A DNA stretch of 45,848 nt, from assembly GCA_947625975.1 (NCBI GenBank), contig CANQQL010000005.1, forward strand, positions 1-45,848, read 5' to 3'. A program made the position numbers and the translations under genes. The stretch comes from an uncultured Bacilli bacterium (GTDB lineage Bacteria; Bacillota_I; Bacilli_A; RFN20; CAG-826). The notes under the pieces were generated by a model. It worked only from the letters and a program-made list of their open reading frames with translations. It searched no databases and had not been told where the DNA came from. Positions within the stretch are counted from its first letter, which is position 1; every line of letters starts with the position of its first letter. Shown piece by piece: positions 8,335 through 16,366 of this stretch.

Positions 8335-9342
8335 ATGCATATTTTAATATTAGCATCCGGCAGTGGAGGCCATGTCTATCCGGCGATAAGTTTTATGAAA
8401 AATAGCAGTAATCATACCTTTACCTATTTAACGATAAAAAATGGCTTTGAAAGAAAACTTGTCAGTGAAGACTCTCCCTATTTGGATGTTAAAAACCAAT
8501 TAAAAAGTTACTTAAAAAATCCAGTAGAGTTTTTTAAACTGAAAAGAGAACTCAAACGCAATAAAGATATTTTAGAAAAAGTTGATGCGATTCTTTGTTT
8601 TGGAGGTTTCGTTTCCTTTATCGGTTTGTTAATTTCTTTTAAATTTCATAAGCCGTTATATTTGCATGAACAAAATCTAAACCTTGGTGACGCAAACAAA
8701 TTTGCCAGATTTCGTGCTAAAAAAATTTTTGTTAGTTTTTCTTCAACAGTTAAAGAAAATCCTAAAATGATATATGTAGGTAATCCCCGTATGGATGATG
8801 TAATTATCAATAAAAAAGACCATCTTGGCTTCAATATTTTATTTTTCGCCGGAAGTCTTTCAAGTAGCAGTTTAAATAAAATCATTAAGGGTCTATTAAT
8901 GAAAAACTATTCTAAAAAAATAAATCTTTATGTCATAACCGGTGAGAAGGAATATAAAGATTTTCTTCCGTTTAGTAAAAATAATGTAAATATTTTAGCA
9001 TATCAGAAAGATATGATTGCCTTAATGCGTGATATGGACTTAGTTATTATGCGAGCAGGAGCGACATCAATCGCAGAAGTTATCGCTTTTAATCTGCCGA
9101 GTATATTAATTCCATCCCCGAATGTTAAGCATAATCACCAATATGAAAATGCTCATGAACTTGCCAAAAATAACGCTGCTGTTTTAATCGAAGAAAAGGA
9201 CTGCACAAGCGAGGTGTTGTATCAAGAAATAGAAATGCTTTCACGGGATTATTCAAAATATTTAGACATTAAACATAATCTTAAGAAATTTAAGAAAGAA
9301 AATGTCTCTCAAACTATTTTAAAGGTAATGACAAATGAGTAA
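8335..9342 (+). CDS. murG: UDP-N-acetylglucosamine-undecaprenyl-PP-MurNAc-pentapeptide transferase
   Basis: MurG, 335 residues, a GT-B glycosyltransferase that converts lipid I to lipid II on the inner membrane face. The N-terminal glycine-rich loop ASGSGGHVYPA (about 7-17) binds the lipid carrier side. LHEQN and the C-terminal donor-binding MRAGATSIAE followed by PSPNVKHNHQYENA are family signatures. It lies nine bases after ftsW and overlaps murB by 8 bp. It is slightly shorter than the roughly 360 residues usual in Bacillus. Confidence 0.95.
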   Translation: MHILILASGSGGHVYPAISFMKNSSNHTFTYLTIKNGFERKLVSEDSPYLDVKNQLKSYLKNPVEFFKLKRELKRNKDILEKVDAILCFGGFVSFIGLLISFKFHKPLYLHEQNLNLGDANKFARFRAKKIFVSFSSTVKENPKMIYVGNPRMDDVIINKKDHLGFNILFFAGSLSSSSLNKIIKGLLMKNYSKKINLYVITGEKEYKDFLPFSKNNVNILAYQKDMIALMRDMDLVIMRAGATSIAEVIAFNLPSILIPSPNVKHNHQYENAHELAKNNAAVLIEEKDCTSEVLYQEIEMLSRDYSKYLDIKHNLKKFKKENVSQTILKVMTNE

Positions 9343-10198
9343 TTATGAGATTTTTGAAAATTTTGATACCCGTAACATATCCTCTGTTAAAATAGGAGGT
9401 ATAATTAAATATTTCTATGTTGTTAACAATATACAAGGCATAAAAGAAGTTTTTAAAATTATAAAAAATAAGAACTATGACTATTACGTAATTGGTGGTT
9501 GTAGTAAAATTTTGTTTCCGGATATCTTCATGCGTGAATGTCTGGTAAAATTAAATATCGATGTTCTGCAAGAAACAAAGAAATACGTAAGAGTTGGTGC
9601 CGGAACTTCCTTAAAAAAACTTGCCGCATTTATGGCCAGCAAAGGTTATAAAGGTTTCAGTGGACTTATCTCCATACCGGGAAGCGTTGGTGGAGCAATC
9701 TGTAATAACGCTGGCGCTTTTGGTGATGAAATATCAACCTATCTCTCCTATGTAAAGGTGTTTGAGAATGGTAAAATAAAGATCTTATCCCGCGATCAAT
9801 TGGATTTCTCGTATCGAAGCTCAAGCTTTAAACAAAAAAAAGCGATAATACTCGAAGCATATTTTGCTAAAATTAAGGGAAATAAAGAAGAAATACTAGT
9901 AAGAGCTAAAGCAAATGCCGAAATGCGTGCTAAAACACAACCCATTAATGCTTTTACGTTGGGATCAACTTTTAAAAATAAAGATGAAATAAAAATTGCT
10001 AAAATATTAGATGAATTATCTTTAAAAGGTTTCGCACAAAATGGACTAAAAATATCAGAAATACATGCAAATTTTATACTAAATGTCACAAATTCTACGC
10101 AAAAAAACTTTCTTAATATACTTGTTATATTAAGAACTCTTGTTTATAATAAACTTAAGTATTTGCCGGATTTAGAGATAATAATACTTAGGTGGTGA
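9335..10198 (+). CDS. murB: UDP-N-acetylenolpyruvoylglucosamine reductase
   Basis: A 287-residue FAD enzyme that reduces UDP-GlcNAc-enolpyruvate to UDP-MurNAc. FAD-domain signatures are present: SGLISIPGSVGGAICNNAGAFG (about 107-128) and the SYRSSSF active-site segment. The usual GGGSN loop near residue 50 is replaced by GGCSKILFPD, a local divergence. The C-terminal domain contains the typical NGLKISEIHANFILN substrate-binding segment. Its start overlaps murG by 8 bp, and divIB follows after 4 bp. Confidence 0.93.
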   Translation: MSNYEIFENFDTRNISSVKIGGIIKYFYVVNNIQGIKEVFKIIKNKNYDYYVIGGCSKILFPDIFMRECLVKLNIDVLQETKKYVRVGAGTSLKKLAAFMASKGYKGFSGLISIPGSVGGAICNNAGAFGDEISTYLSYVKVFENGKIKILSRDQLDFSYRSSSFKQKKAIILEAYFAKIKGNKEEILVRAKANAEMRAKTQPINAFTLGSTFKNKDEIKIAKILDELSLKGFAQNGLKISEIHANFILNVTNSTQKNFLNILVILRTLVYNKLKYLPDLEIIILRW

Positions 10199-10202
10199 GA
10201 GA

Positions 10203-11045
10203 ATGAACGACTTTGAAGATGATCAAATCTTAGTGGATGTTGCCAATTTTAAAGAAAAAATTAACAAATCCACGAAGAAGAGTTTCATAAAAGTCCTGGT
10301 TCGTTCTTTTTTTTCGCTATTTTCCCTTGCTTTAATTTTGATTTACATAGTTTCACCCCTTAATAAAGTAAAAATAAACCAACTTTCTGGTAACTTTTAT
10401 TTAACATCCGAAAATGTCTTGGAACTTGCTAATTTAACTACCGAGGATAGCCTTTTACGCTACCATAAGCAAGAAATAATGGAACGATTAAATTCTTCCT
10501 CATTTGTAGCTTCATCTAAGGTGGAGTGGCATATGACTTATTTAAATGTTTATATTGATGAAGTTGCTCCTTTAGCGAAAAGTGGAAATGATATCCTTCT
10601 TTCAAATGGTGCCTTACTTTCCAATTACCAACAATTGCATAACGATTATCATATACCAGAGAATATTCATCTTCCCGCTTTCCTTGATTTTAAATACTCA
10701 AAAGATTCAATGATGTTTCTCAATAGTTTGAAAAGTTTAGATAAGAATCTTTTTAACAAAGTAGTATATTTTGATGAACATTTGGTAAGTTTAGATGGCA
10801 GAAATGAAGAGAAATATTTTGGGCTGTATTTTACGATTAAGGATGATTTATTTCGTTTGCAAATACAGAAATCGATTGTGGCTGAGACACTAAAAGATTG
10901 CCAAGATGTCATACTCAGTGCTTTAGATAGTTATAGCTCTTTTAGTAAAAGAGCGGTTAATGAATTAGAGAAAGAAGTTTACAATGCGATATGTTATTTT
11001 GATGGATCGACATATAAAGTACAAAGTTTAGTTGAAAGGAGTTAA
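10203..11045 (+). CDS. divIB: DivIB/FtsQ-type division protein
   Basis: A 280-residue bitopic protein with an acidic then basic cytoplasmic N-terminus (1-30), one membrane segment (about 31-51, ending LALILIYIVSPL) and an extracellular POTRA-like beta region starting NQLSGNFYLTSENVLELANL. DivIB forms a complex with FtsL and DivIC at the septum. The call relies on the POTRA signature, topology and position between murB and ftsA. The Shine-Dalgarno GGTGAGAG lies just before the ATG. Confidence 0.88.
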   Translation: MNDFEDDQILVDVANFKEKINKSTKKSFIKVLVRSFFSLFSLALILIYIVSPLNKVKINQLSGNFYLTSENVLELANLTTEDSLLRYHKQEIMERLNSSSFVASSKVEWHMTYLNVYIDEVAPLAKSGNDILLSNGALLSNYQQLHNDYHIPENIHLPAFLDFKYSKDSMMFLNSLKSLDKNLFNKVVYFDEHLVSLDGRNEEKYFGLYFTIKDDLFRLQIQKSIVAETLKDCQDVILSALDSYSSFSKRAVNELEKEVYNAICYFDGSTYKVQSLVERS

Positions 11046-11049
11046 ACCG

Positions 11050-12267
11050 ATGAATGATGTTGTAACAGTTATAGAAATTGGCGCTAGTGCAATTAAACTA
11101 GTAGTAGGTTATAAATTTGAACGCGAAGTAATTGTGCAATTTGCTAGTGCGAAAAGTTTGCCACATAGTGCGATTATCGATCATAATGTGTGCGATGAAG
11201 ATAGTGTTTCTAAGACTATTCGTGAAATAGTTCTTGAAGCTGAAAATACCTTAAAATTTGATATTAATGAAGTAACACTCGTTTTACCGGCTATTGGACT
11301 AGAAGTATTTGGCAATACTCGGATGACTCCGGTTTTATCTCCTAACAATAAAATCTCCGAGACAGATATCAGAAATGTCATTGCGACGGTCTTTAAAGAT
11401 AAATATCCGACTCCGAATGAGGTAATCGATGTTTTACCGATATTATATATCTTGGACAATAATCGAGAATTTTCTAATCCTCCTATTGGAGAAGAGACCA
11501 CAATGCTTAATTTAAAGGCCAATGTGCATACTTTACCGGTAAAAATTGTGAAAAACTATCGCCGTTTAGTAGAAAATATCGGATTAAAAGTGAAGTCATT
11601 AGTGGCGGCACCTTATGGTATTGCGCAAATGCTTACATCTTATAAAGAGATTGGAGAAGAATATTTTCTCGTCAATATAGGTGCTAAAACTACGACTGTT
11701 ACCACCATTTCTAATGGGGAACCATTTAAATCATTTCACACGGATATCGGGGGAGATACCATAACCGTGGAACTCCAAACCCGTTTAGGGCTAACTTATG
11801 AGAAGGCCGAAGAGCTAAAGAAGACTTACGGATTGGATCCTTTGAAATACGATTTTGTCGCCACAATTGCTACAAGTGACAACAATCCTAATGCCAAACT
11901 GACTGTCAAAGATTTAAATCCGATAATTGAGAATGAACTCAATCATTTACTAAAAGACATTACAAGAGCAATAAAATTACTATCGGAAGATGATACTTTT
12001 AATAAATTGCCTGTTGTATTTGTCGGGGGAGGTAGTCGCCTGATCGGTCTTAAAGATTTTATGATTAAGAAAATCGAAGATCGGAAAGTTATCTTTCCGA
12101 TGATAAAGACTTTGGGCGCGCGAAATATGACATTTATCAATGTTTTAGGTGGAATAAAAGTTACTTCAAATATTGTGAATGAAAGTATAAATCATGAGGC
12201 ACCACCGCTTTTGACAAGAGACAGTCCTAAGAAAACAAAATATTCAGAAACGGAAGATAACTTATAG
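11050..12267 (+). CDS. ftsA: FtsA, actin-like membrane tether of the Z ring
   Basis: An actin/HSP70-fold protein of 405 residues. The N-terminal phosphate-1 loop is VIEIGASAIKLVVG, the phosphate-2 motif is NIGAKTTTVTTISNG, and the adenosine motif is VFVGGGSRLIGLKDF. It links FtsZ to the membrane. The C-terminus (SPKKTKYSETEDNL) does not show the clear amphipathic membrane helix usually found at the end of FtsA, so membrane attachment may be atypical. An in-frame TTG at 11032 exists, but AAAGGAG at 11035-11041 clearly serves the ATG at 11050. Confidence 0.93.
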   Translation: MNDVVTVIEIGASAIKLVVGYKFEREVIVQFASAKSLPHSAIIDHNVCDEDSVSKTIREIVLEAENTLKFDINEVTLVLPAIGLEVFGNTRMTPVLSPNNKISETDIRNVIATVFKDKYPTPNEVIDVLPILYILDNNREFSNPPIGEETTMLNLKANVHTLPVKIVKNYRRLVENIGLKVKSLVAAPYGIAQMLTSYKEIGEEYFLVNIGAKTTTVTTISNGEPFKSFHTDIGGDTITVELQTRLGLTYEKAEELKKTYGLDPLKYDFVATIATSDNNPNAKLTVKDLNPIIENELNHLLKDITRAIKLLSEDDTFNKLPVVFVGGGSRLIGLKDFMIKKIEDRKVIFPMIKTLGARNMTFINVLGGIKVTSNIVNESINHEAPPLLTRDSPKKTKYSETEDNL

Positions 12268-12278
12268 GAGGTAAAAAT

Positions 12279-13349
12279 ATGAGTGATGTTGAAACAATTA
12301 ATTCAGCGGCTAAAATTTTAATAATCGGTATTGGCGGTGCAGGATGTAATGCCGTAAATCGCATGATTGATCAAAATTTTGAAGATGTGGATTTCTATGT
12401 TATGAATACGGATAATCAAGCCTTAGCCAGTTCTAAGACAGATAAAAAATTAACTCTTGGCACTGGTCTTGGCGCAGGTGGTGATCCGAAAGTGGGAAAG
12501 GCAACCGCTGAAGCTCAAGAAGATCAAATTAAAGAAATTATTCAGAATTACGATATGATTTTCATTGCCGCAGGTATGGGAGGCGGAACAGGAACAGGTG
12601 CATCTCCGGTTGTTGCACGTATTGCTAAATCGCTGGGAAAACTTACTTTGGCTATTGTAACCAGACCTTTTGGATTTGAGGGTAAAAAAAGAATAGAACA
12701 ATCAATTATCGGCTTAAATGAACTTAAGGCGGAGGTCGATAGCTTAATTGTCGTGTCCAATGATAAGTTGCTGGCAATGAATGGAAATTCCAGTATGTCT
12801 GATGCTTTTAAAGAAGCGGATAATGTATTGGCAAAGTCAGTCAAAACTATTACCGACTTAATCATAATGCCGGGAGTTATCAATCTTGATTTTGCTGATT
12901 TACGTAAAACATTAGAAAATTCCGGCATTGCTTTGATTGGCTTAGGTCAGGGTGAAGGACCAAATAAGGCAATCGATGCTGCCACTAGCGCCATGGCTTG
13001 CCCCTTACTGGAAGCATCAATCAACGGAGCAAGACGGGCAATTGTTTCGATTACGTGTGGTTCGAAGGTTTCTCTTATTGAAACACGAGATGCGGTAAAT
13101 CGAATCATTGACGCTACTGGTGAAGATTTGGATATCAAGTTCGGGGTGACGATTAATAATTTGTTAGAAGATGTAATTCTGGTGAGTGTTATCGCTACAG
13201 ACTTTGCGGAAGAATTTGATTTTACAGCTATTCCAAGTTACGATACCAATATTGTCAAGGAAGATAGTAATGATGAAGAAAAAGCACCAAATGAGACTAA
13301 AGAAGGACACAATTCGTTAATTTCAAGTTTTTTAAATCATGAAGATTAA
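12279..13349 (+). CDS. ftsZ: FtsZ, tubulin-like cell division GTPase
   Basis: A 356-residue tubulin homologue that polymerises into the Z ring. It has IIGIGGAGCNAVNRMI near the N-terminus, the GTP-binding tubulin signature GGGTGTG (101-107), the NLDFADLR T7-loop region, and the usual globular domain to about residue 315. The C-terminal tail is short and acidic and ends NSLISSFLNHED. The aliphatic-Pro-x-Phe-leucine-basic consensus for FtsA/SepF binding is not obvious. GGAGG precedes the ATG, and a strong terminator closes the operon 7 bp after the stop. Confidence 0.97.
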   Translation: MSDVETINSAAKILIIGIGGAGCNAVNRMIDQNFEDVDFYVMNTDNQALASSKTDKKLTLGTGLGAGGDPKVGKATAEAQEDQIKEIIQNYDMIFIAAGMGGGTGTGASPVVARIAKSLGKLTLAIVTRPFGFEGKKRIEQSIIGLNELKAEVDSLIVVSNDKLLAMNGNSSMSDAFKEADNVLAKSVKTITDLIIMPGVINLDFADLRKTLENSGIALIGLGQGEGPNKAIDAATSAMACPLLEASINGARRAIVSITCGSKVSLIETRDAVNRIIDATGEDLDIKFGVTINNLLEDVILVSVIATDFAEEFDFTAIPSYDTNIVKEDSNDEEKAPNETKEGHNSLISSFLNHED

Positions 13350-13355
13350 ATAATC

Positions 13356-13387
13356 AGTATTTGCATTTATGCAAATACTTTTATTTT
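13356..13387 (+). terminator. Terminator at the end of the dcw operon
   Basis: AGTATTTGCA (13356-13365) and TGCAAATACT (13370-13379) form a perfect 10-bp stem with a TTTA loop, followed by a T-rich run. It cleanly separates ftsZ from the spoIIGA promoter. Confidence 0.88.
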
Positions 13388-13418
13388 GTTTATACTTCGA
13401 CAAAATGTATGCTATCAT
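13386..13418 (+). promoter_or_regulatory. Candidate Spo0A-activated promoter of spoIIGA-sigE
   Basis: The Spo0A box TGTCGAA is present as its reverse complement TTCGACA at 13396-13402. An extended -10, TGC-TATCAT, follows (TATCAT 13413-13418). A -35-like TTGTTT (13386-13391) is 21 bp from the -10, too far for an ordinary sigma-A promoter. The Bacillus subtilis spoIIG promoter is also known for an over-long spacer compensated by Spo0A. One box is seen rather than a tandem array, so this stays a prediction. Confidence 0.55.
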
Positions 13419-13445
13419 TCGTTAATAATATTGATGGTGATATTA

Positions 13446-14195
13446 ATGAGTTTTTATTTAGATCTTAGTATTATCAGTCATATCTTATTGATGATTTTTT
13501 CTCTATCTTTTATTAATGTCGTAGATGTTAGTCGTTTAAAAATGAAAGGTAAAATCAAATTCATCATTATTGAGATTCCACTTATCTTGACGTTATATAT
13601 TAACAAGTGGATAGCATTAATTCTAATTGTAGTTTTGACGAGCATTATATTTATTCTGTTTTTCAAGAAAAAGTTTCTCACACCTCTTTTAGAATATTTA
13701 TTTAGCTACTATTATCTAGCGTTCATAATGAGTTTAATATCACCATATACGACATTTGTGAATTTCTCACTGGTTTTTTTAGATGTCAAAGGATTGATTT
13801 CCTTAATTACAATACCTGTTTCTTTTTTGATATTAAGAATAGTAACTTATCTTGTTGATAAGATGTATCATTTAGGTAACTATTCTTTAAATTTAATACT
13901 TAATTTCGAAGGGAAACATGCACGAGTTAAAGGGTATTATGACACTGGTAATACCTTAAAGTATAAGGGGTTGCCGGTAATATTTTTTAAAAGATCATCA
14001 TTTCCATTTGAATTACCGAAGAAATTTGAAATTATTGAATATCAAACAGTCAATGGTTATAATTCGACAAAATTGTATCCTGCTTCCGTAATAATCAACG
14101 AGAAAAAGGAAAGCTTGGTTTATGTCGCATTAGTGGGTAATGAAAATAGTTTCAATGGATGTGAGTGTTTGTTAAATGTCTATTTGGGAGTGTGA
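13446..14195 (+). CDS. spoIIGA: SpoIIGA, membrane protease that activates pro-sigma-E
   Basis: A 249-residue protein with five or so hydrophobic segments in its N-terminal half and a soluble C-terminal aspartic-protease-like domain holding the family motif YYDTGNTLKYKGLPVIFF, with the catalytic Asp at about 166. SpoIIGA sits in the mother-cell sporulation septum and cleaves the pro-peptide of sigma-E. The N-terminus MSFYLDL matches the family start and has GGTGA five bases upstream. The upstream in-frame codons from 13386 overlap the promoter and are not used. The stop lies 2 bp before the sigE start. Confidence 0.93.
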   Translation: MSFYLDLSIISHILLMIFSLSFINVVDVSRLKMKGKIKFIIIEIPLILTLYINKWIALILIVVLTSIIFILFFKKKFLTPLLEYLFSYYYLAFIMSLISPYTTFVNFSLVFLDVKGLISLITIPVSFLILRIVTYLVDKMYHLGNYSLNLILNFEGKHARVKGYYDTGNTLKYKGLPVIFFKRSSFPFELPKKFEIIEYQTVNGYNSTKLYPASVIINEKKESLVYVALVGNENSFNGCECLLNVYLGV

Positions 14196-14197
14196 TT

Positions 14198-14893
14198 ATG
14201 CTATTTGGAAGAATAATTAATTACTTGAAAAGAATTTTTCACATTAATAATTCTACCTACTACATTAATGGTTCAGAGAATTTACTTCCGCCTTTAAATA
14301 AAGATGAAGAGGAATTAGCCCTTAGCGAATATAAACTTGGTTCAATTGCTGCTCGCAATACTTTAATCGAACATAATTTACGTTTAGTGGTATATGTTGC
14401 GAAACGATATGAATCAAATCTATATAATTTGGAAGACTTAATTTCGATTGGAACTTTGGGGCTTATTAAAGCAATTTCTACTTTTAAAGCGGACAAAAAT
14501 ATTAAACTGGCTACTTATGCTTCACGGTGTATTGATAACGAGATTTTAATGTTTTTAAGAAAAAAGTCACGCATGAAAAGCGAGGTAAGTCTTGATGAAC
14601 CACTTAATCGAGATAAAGAAGGTAATGAATTATTAATTTCTGACATATTGGCCACTGATGAAAATGAAGTTGTGACCAGTATGTATGATGAAGAAACAAA
14701 AAATTCATTGCGCGAAGAAATAGCAAAATTAAGACCAAGGGAACGACAAATTCTCTCTTTGCGGTTTGGTTTAGACGGACAAGAAGAACTGACGCAAAAG
14801 GAAGTGGCAACTTTTCTGGGTATTTCGCAAAGCTACATATCGCGTTTAGAAAAGAAAATTTTAAAAAAATTAAAAGTAGGTTTAAAATATTAA
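14198..14893 (+). CDS. sigE: RNA polymerase sporulation sigma factor sigma-E (pro-protein)
   Basis: A 231-residue sigma-70 family protein closely resembling Bacillus sigma-E. It has a basic, amphipathic pro-sequence of about 24 residues (MLFGRIINYLKRIFHINNS), the conserved processing region TYYINGSENLLPPLNKDE, region 2 (NLEDLISIGTLGLIKAI, KLATYASRCIDNEILMFLR) and region 4 (QEELTQKEVATFLGISQSYISRLEK). It drives mother-cell transcription after septation. GGGAG precedes the ATG by seven bases. The spoIIGA-sigE pair is the conserved spoIIG operon. Confidence 0.96.
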   Translation: MLFGRIINYLKRIFHINNSTYYINGSENLLPPLNKDEEELALSEYKLGSIAARNTLIEHNLRLVVYVAKRYESNLYNLEDLISIGTLGLIKAISTFKADKNIKLATYASRCIDNEILMFLRKKSRMKSEVSLDEPLNRDKEGNELLISDILATDENEVVTSMYDEETKNSLREEIAKLRPRERQILSLRFGLDGQEELTQKEVATFLGISQSYISRLEKKILKKLKVGLKY

Positions 14894-14908
14894 ACATTTG
14901 GCACACTA
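14880..14908 (+). promoter_or_regulatory. Candidate sigma-F promoter of sigG
   Basis: GTTTA (14880-14884) fits the sigma-F -35 consensus GYWTA. After 14 bp, TGGCACACTA (14899-14908) matches GGnnAnAHTR at every informative position except the first G. It overlaps the end of sigE and would start transcription just before the sigG Shine-Dalgarno. In Bacillus, sigG is transcribed in the forespore by sigma-F. Confidence 0.4.
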
Positions 14909-14927
14909 ATTTTGAGGTGTCAAATAC

Positions 14928-15701
14928 GTGGCTGTCAATAAAGTTGTTCTTACGGGAGTAGACACGGGCAAATTAGTGGCGCTTTCATCCGAAAAAACAC
15001 GCGAGCTTATAAGCAAGTATCAAAAAGGTGATAAAGCAGCTAAGGATGAGCTGATATATGGAAATTTAAAACTTGTATTATCGTTAGTGAATAAATTTAC
15101 ACATCGCACAGATAATCTCGACGATATATTTCAGATTGGTGTTATTGGATTAATTAAAGCGATTGATAATTTTGATCTGACACAAGAGGTGAAATTTTCC
15201 ACATATGCGGTACCGATGATTCTTGGTGAAATTAAAAGATATCTTCGGGACAATTCGTTTTTACGTGTATCGCGTCAGATAAAAGATCGAGCGTATCAAG
15301 CAATGAAAATTAAAGAAGATTACCTAGCAAAGTATCAGAAAGAACCAACACATGAAGAAATCGCAAAGATCCTGCATGTAACGCCTTATGAAGTAAACGA
15401 AGCTTTAGATGCAATTAATACCGTGTCTTCTCTCTCTGAACCACTTTTTAATGACTTTGATGAATCATTAGAATTAGCGGACACAATCGCCAGCGATCCC
15501 AATTCGCAAACTAAATTAGTCAATCATCTCTCTCTTATGGAGGGAATGAATCATTTAAATGATATTGAAAAGCAGATTATTAAGAAACGATATTATGATG
15601 GGCTTACGCAATTTGAAATTGCAGAGGAATTTGATATTTCGCAAGCTCAAGTATCGCGCCTTGAGAAAAACGCTTTAAAAACCTTAAAAAATTACTTTTA
15701 G
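14928..15701 (+). CDS. sigG: RNA polymerase sporulation sigma factor sigma-G
   Basis: A 257-residue forespore sigma factor. The N-terminal signature MAVNKVVLTGVDTGKL matches the NKVxxxGVDTxKL start of sigma-G proteins. Region 2 (DDIFQIGVIGLIKAIDNFDLTQEVKFSTYAVPMILGEIKRYLRDN), region 3 and region 4 (GLTQFEIAEEFDISQAQVSRLEK) are complete. It uses a GTG start with GAGGTG nine bases upstream. Sigma-G controls late forespore genes. The sigE-sigG adjacency is conserved in spore formers. sepF follows after 10 bp. Confidence 0.95.
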   Translation: MAVNKVVLTGVDTGKLVALSSEKTRELISKYQKGDKAAKDELIYGNLKLVLSLVNKFTHRTDNLDDIFQIGVIGLIKAIDNFDLTQEVKFSTYAVPMILGEIKRYLRDNSFLRVSRQIKDRAYQAMKIKEDYLAKYQKEPTHEEIAKILHVTPYEVNEALDAINTVSSLSEPLFNDFDESLELADTIASDPNSQTKLVNHLSLMEGMNHLNDIEKQIIKKRYYDGLTQFEIAEEFDISQAQVSRLEKNALKTLKNYF

Positions 15702-15711
15702 GGAGGTTTTT

Positions 15712-16035
15712 ATGTCGATCAGAACATTTATCAAAGATAAGCTATTACCAAATACAGGCGATAGTGATACTTTAAGCACGAATAAAAAAGATAAAGAAAT
15801 AATAAAAATTAAACATCTGGCTCCTATTGTTTATAATGTGACCTCATATTATGAAATTGAAGGTATTGCTAAAAATTTATTTGTCAAGCAGAGCGTAATC
15901 GTAAATCTTTCCAATCTTGGAACGAAAGACAAATATCGCGTTGTGGATTTTTTAAGTGGTGTTACGTATTCTTTAAATGGAAAACGCGAAAAATTAGAAG
16001 AAAATATTTATATTTTTACCGTAAGCGATGAATGA
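15712..16035 (+). CDS. sepF: SepF, cell division protein
   Basis: A 107-residue protein matching the SepF core: VIVNLSNLGTKDKYRVVDFLSGVTYSLNG and ENIYIFTVS correspond to the family pattern VxVNLxxL...RxxDFLxGxxYxxxG...xNIFxxxP. SepF binds FtsZ and helps anchor and shape the Z ring. The linker before the core is short and charged, and the N-terminus (MSIRTFIKDKLL) may be the membrane-binding helix. It has a strong GGGAGG. In Bacillus, sepF lies in the ylm cluster between sigG and ileS. Here it is the only survivor of that stretch. Confidence 0.85.
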   Translation: MSIRTFIKDKLLPNTGDSDTLSTNKKDKEIIKIKHLAPIVYNVTSYYEIEGIAKNLFVKQSVIVNLSNLGTKDKYRVVDFLSGVTYSLNGKREKLEENIYIFTVSDE

Positions 16036-16091
16036 TTTATGGTTAATTAAGATAATTTTTTATAAAGTGGCATACTTAATTTTTTCTATTC

Positions 16092-16120
16092 TTGACAAGG
16101 CGCAAATATTATTTAATAAT
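16092..16120 (+). promoter_or_regulatory. Sigma-A promoter of the ileS T-box unit
   Basis: A perfect -35 TTGACA (16092-16097), a 17-bp spacer and a -10 AATAAT (16115-16120, five of six). It places the start near 16127, at the beginning of the T-box leader. About 50 bp before it, after sepF, hold nothing recognisable. Confidence 0.75.
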
Positions 16121-16126
16121 ATTTAA

Positions 16127-16353
16127 GTAAATCGTTGATAAAGACGTGTATCTTAAAATAACTGTTTTAGCGAGATGACAGACGGTGCAAGGTCATTAAT
16201 AAGAGTTTAAGATATATCACTTTTGAGAGTTTGTTCGATATGTAGAATAAAACGTTAATCGCGTTAAGATTAAGAAGGGGTTTCTATATTTAGAAACAAT
16301 TAAGGTGGTACCGCGTAATTTACGTCCTTAAGGAAGGGCGTTTTTATTTTTTT
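16127..16353 (+). ncRNA. T-box riboswitch with an isoleucine specifier
   Basis: The T-box consensus AAGGTGGTACCGCG is at 16302-16315. Stem I forms from GTGTATCTTAAA (16146-16157) and a 3' strand near 16206-16220, whose bulge exposes the specifier ATC at 16216-16218 followed by a purine, fitting isoleucine. The terminator is CGTCCTT (16323-16329) with AAGGGCG (16334-16340) and a long T run. Uncharged tRNA-Ile should stabilise the antiterminator and allow ileS transcription. Confidence 0.9.
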
Positions 16354-16366
16354 AGGAGGAAAAATT

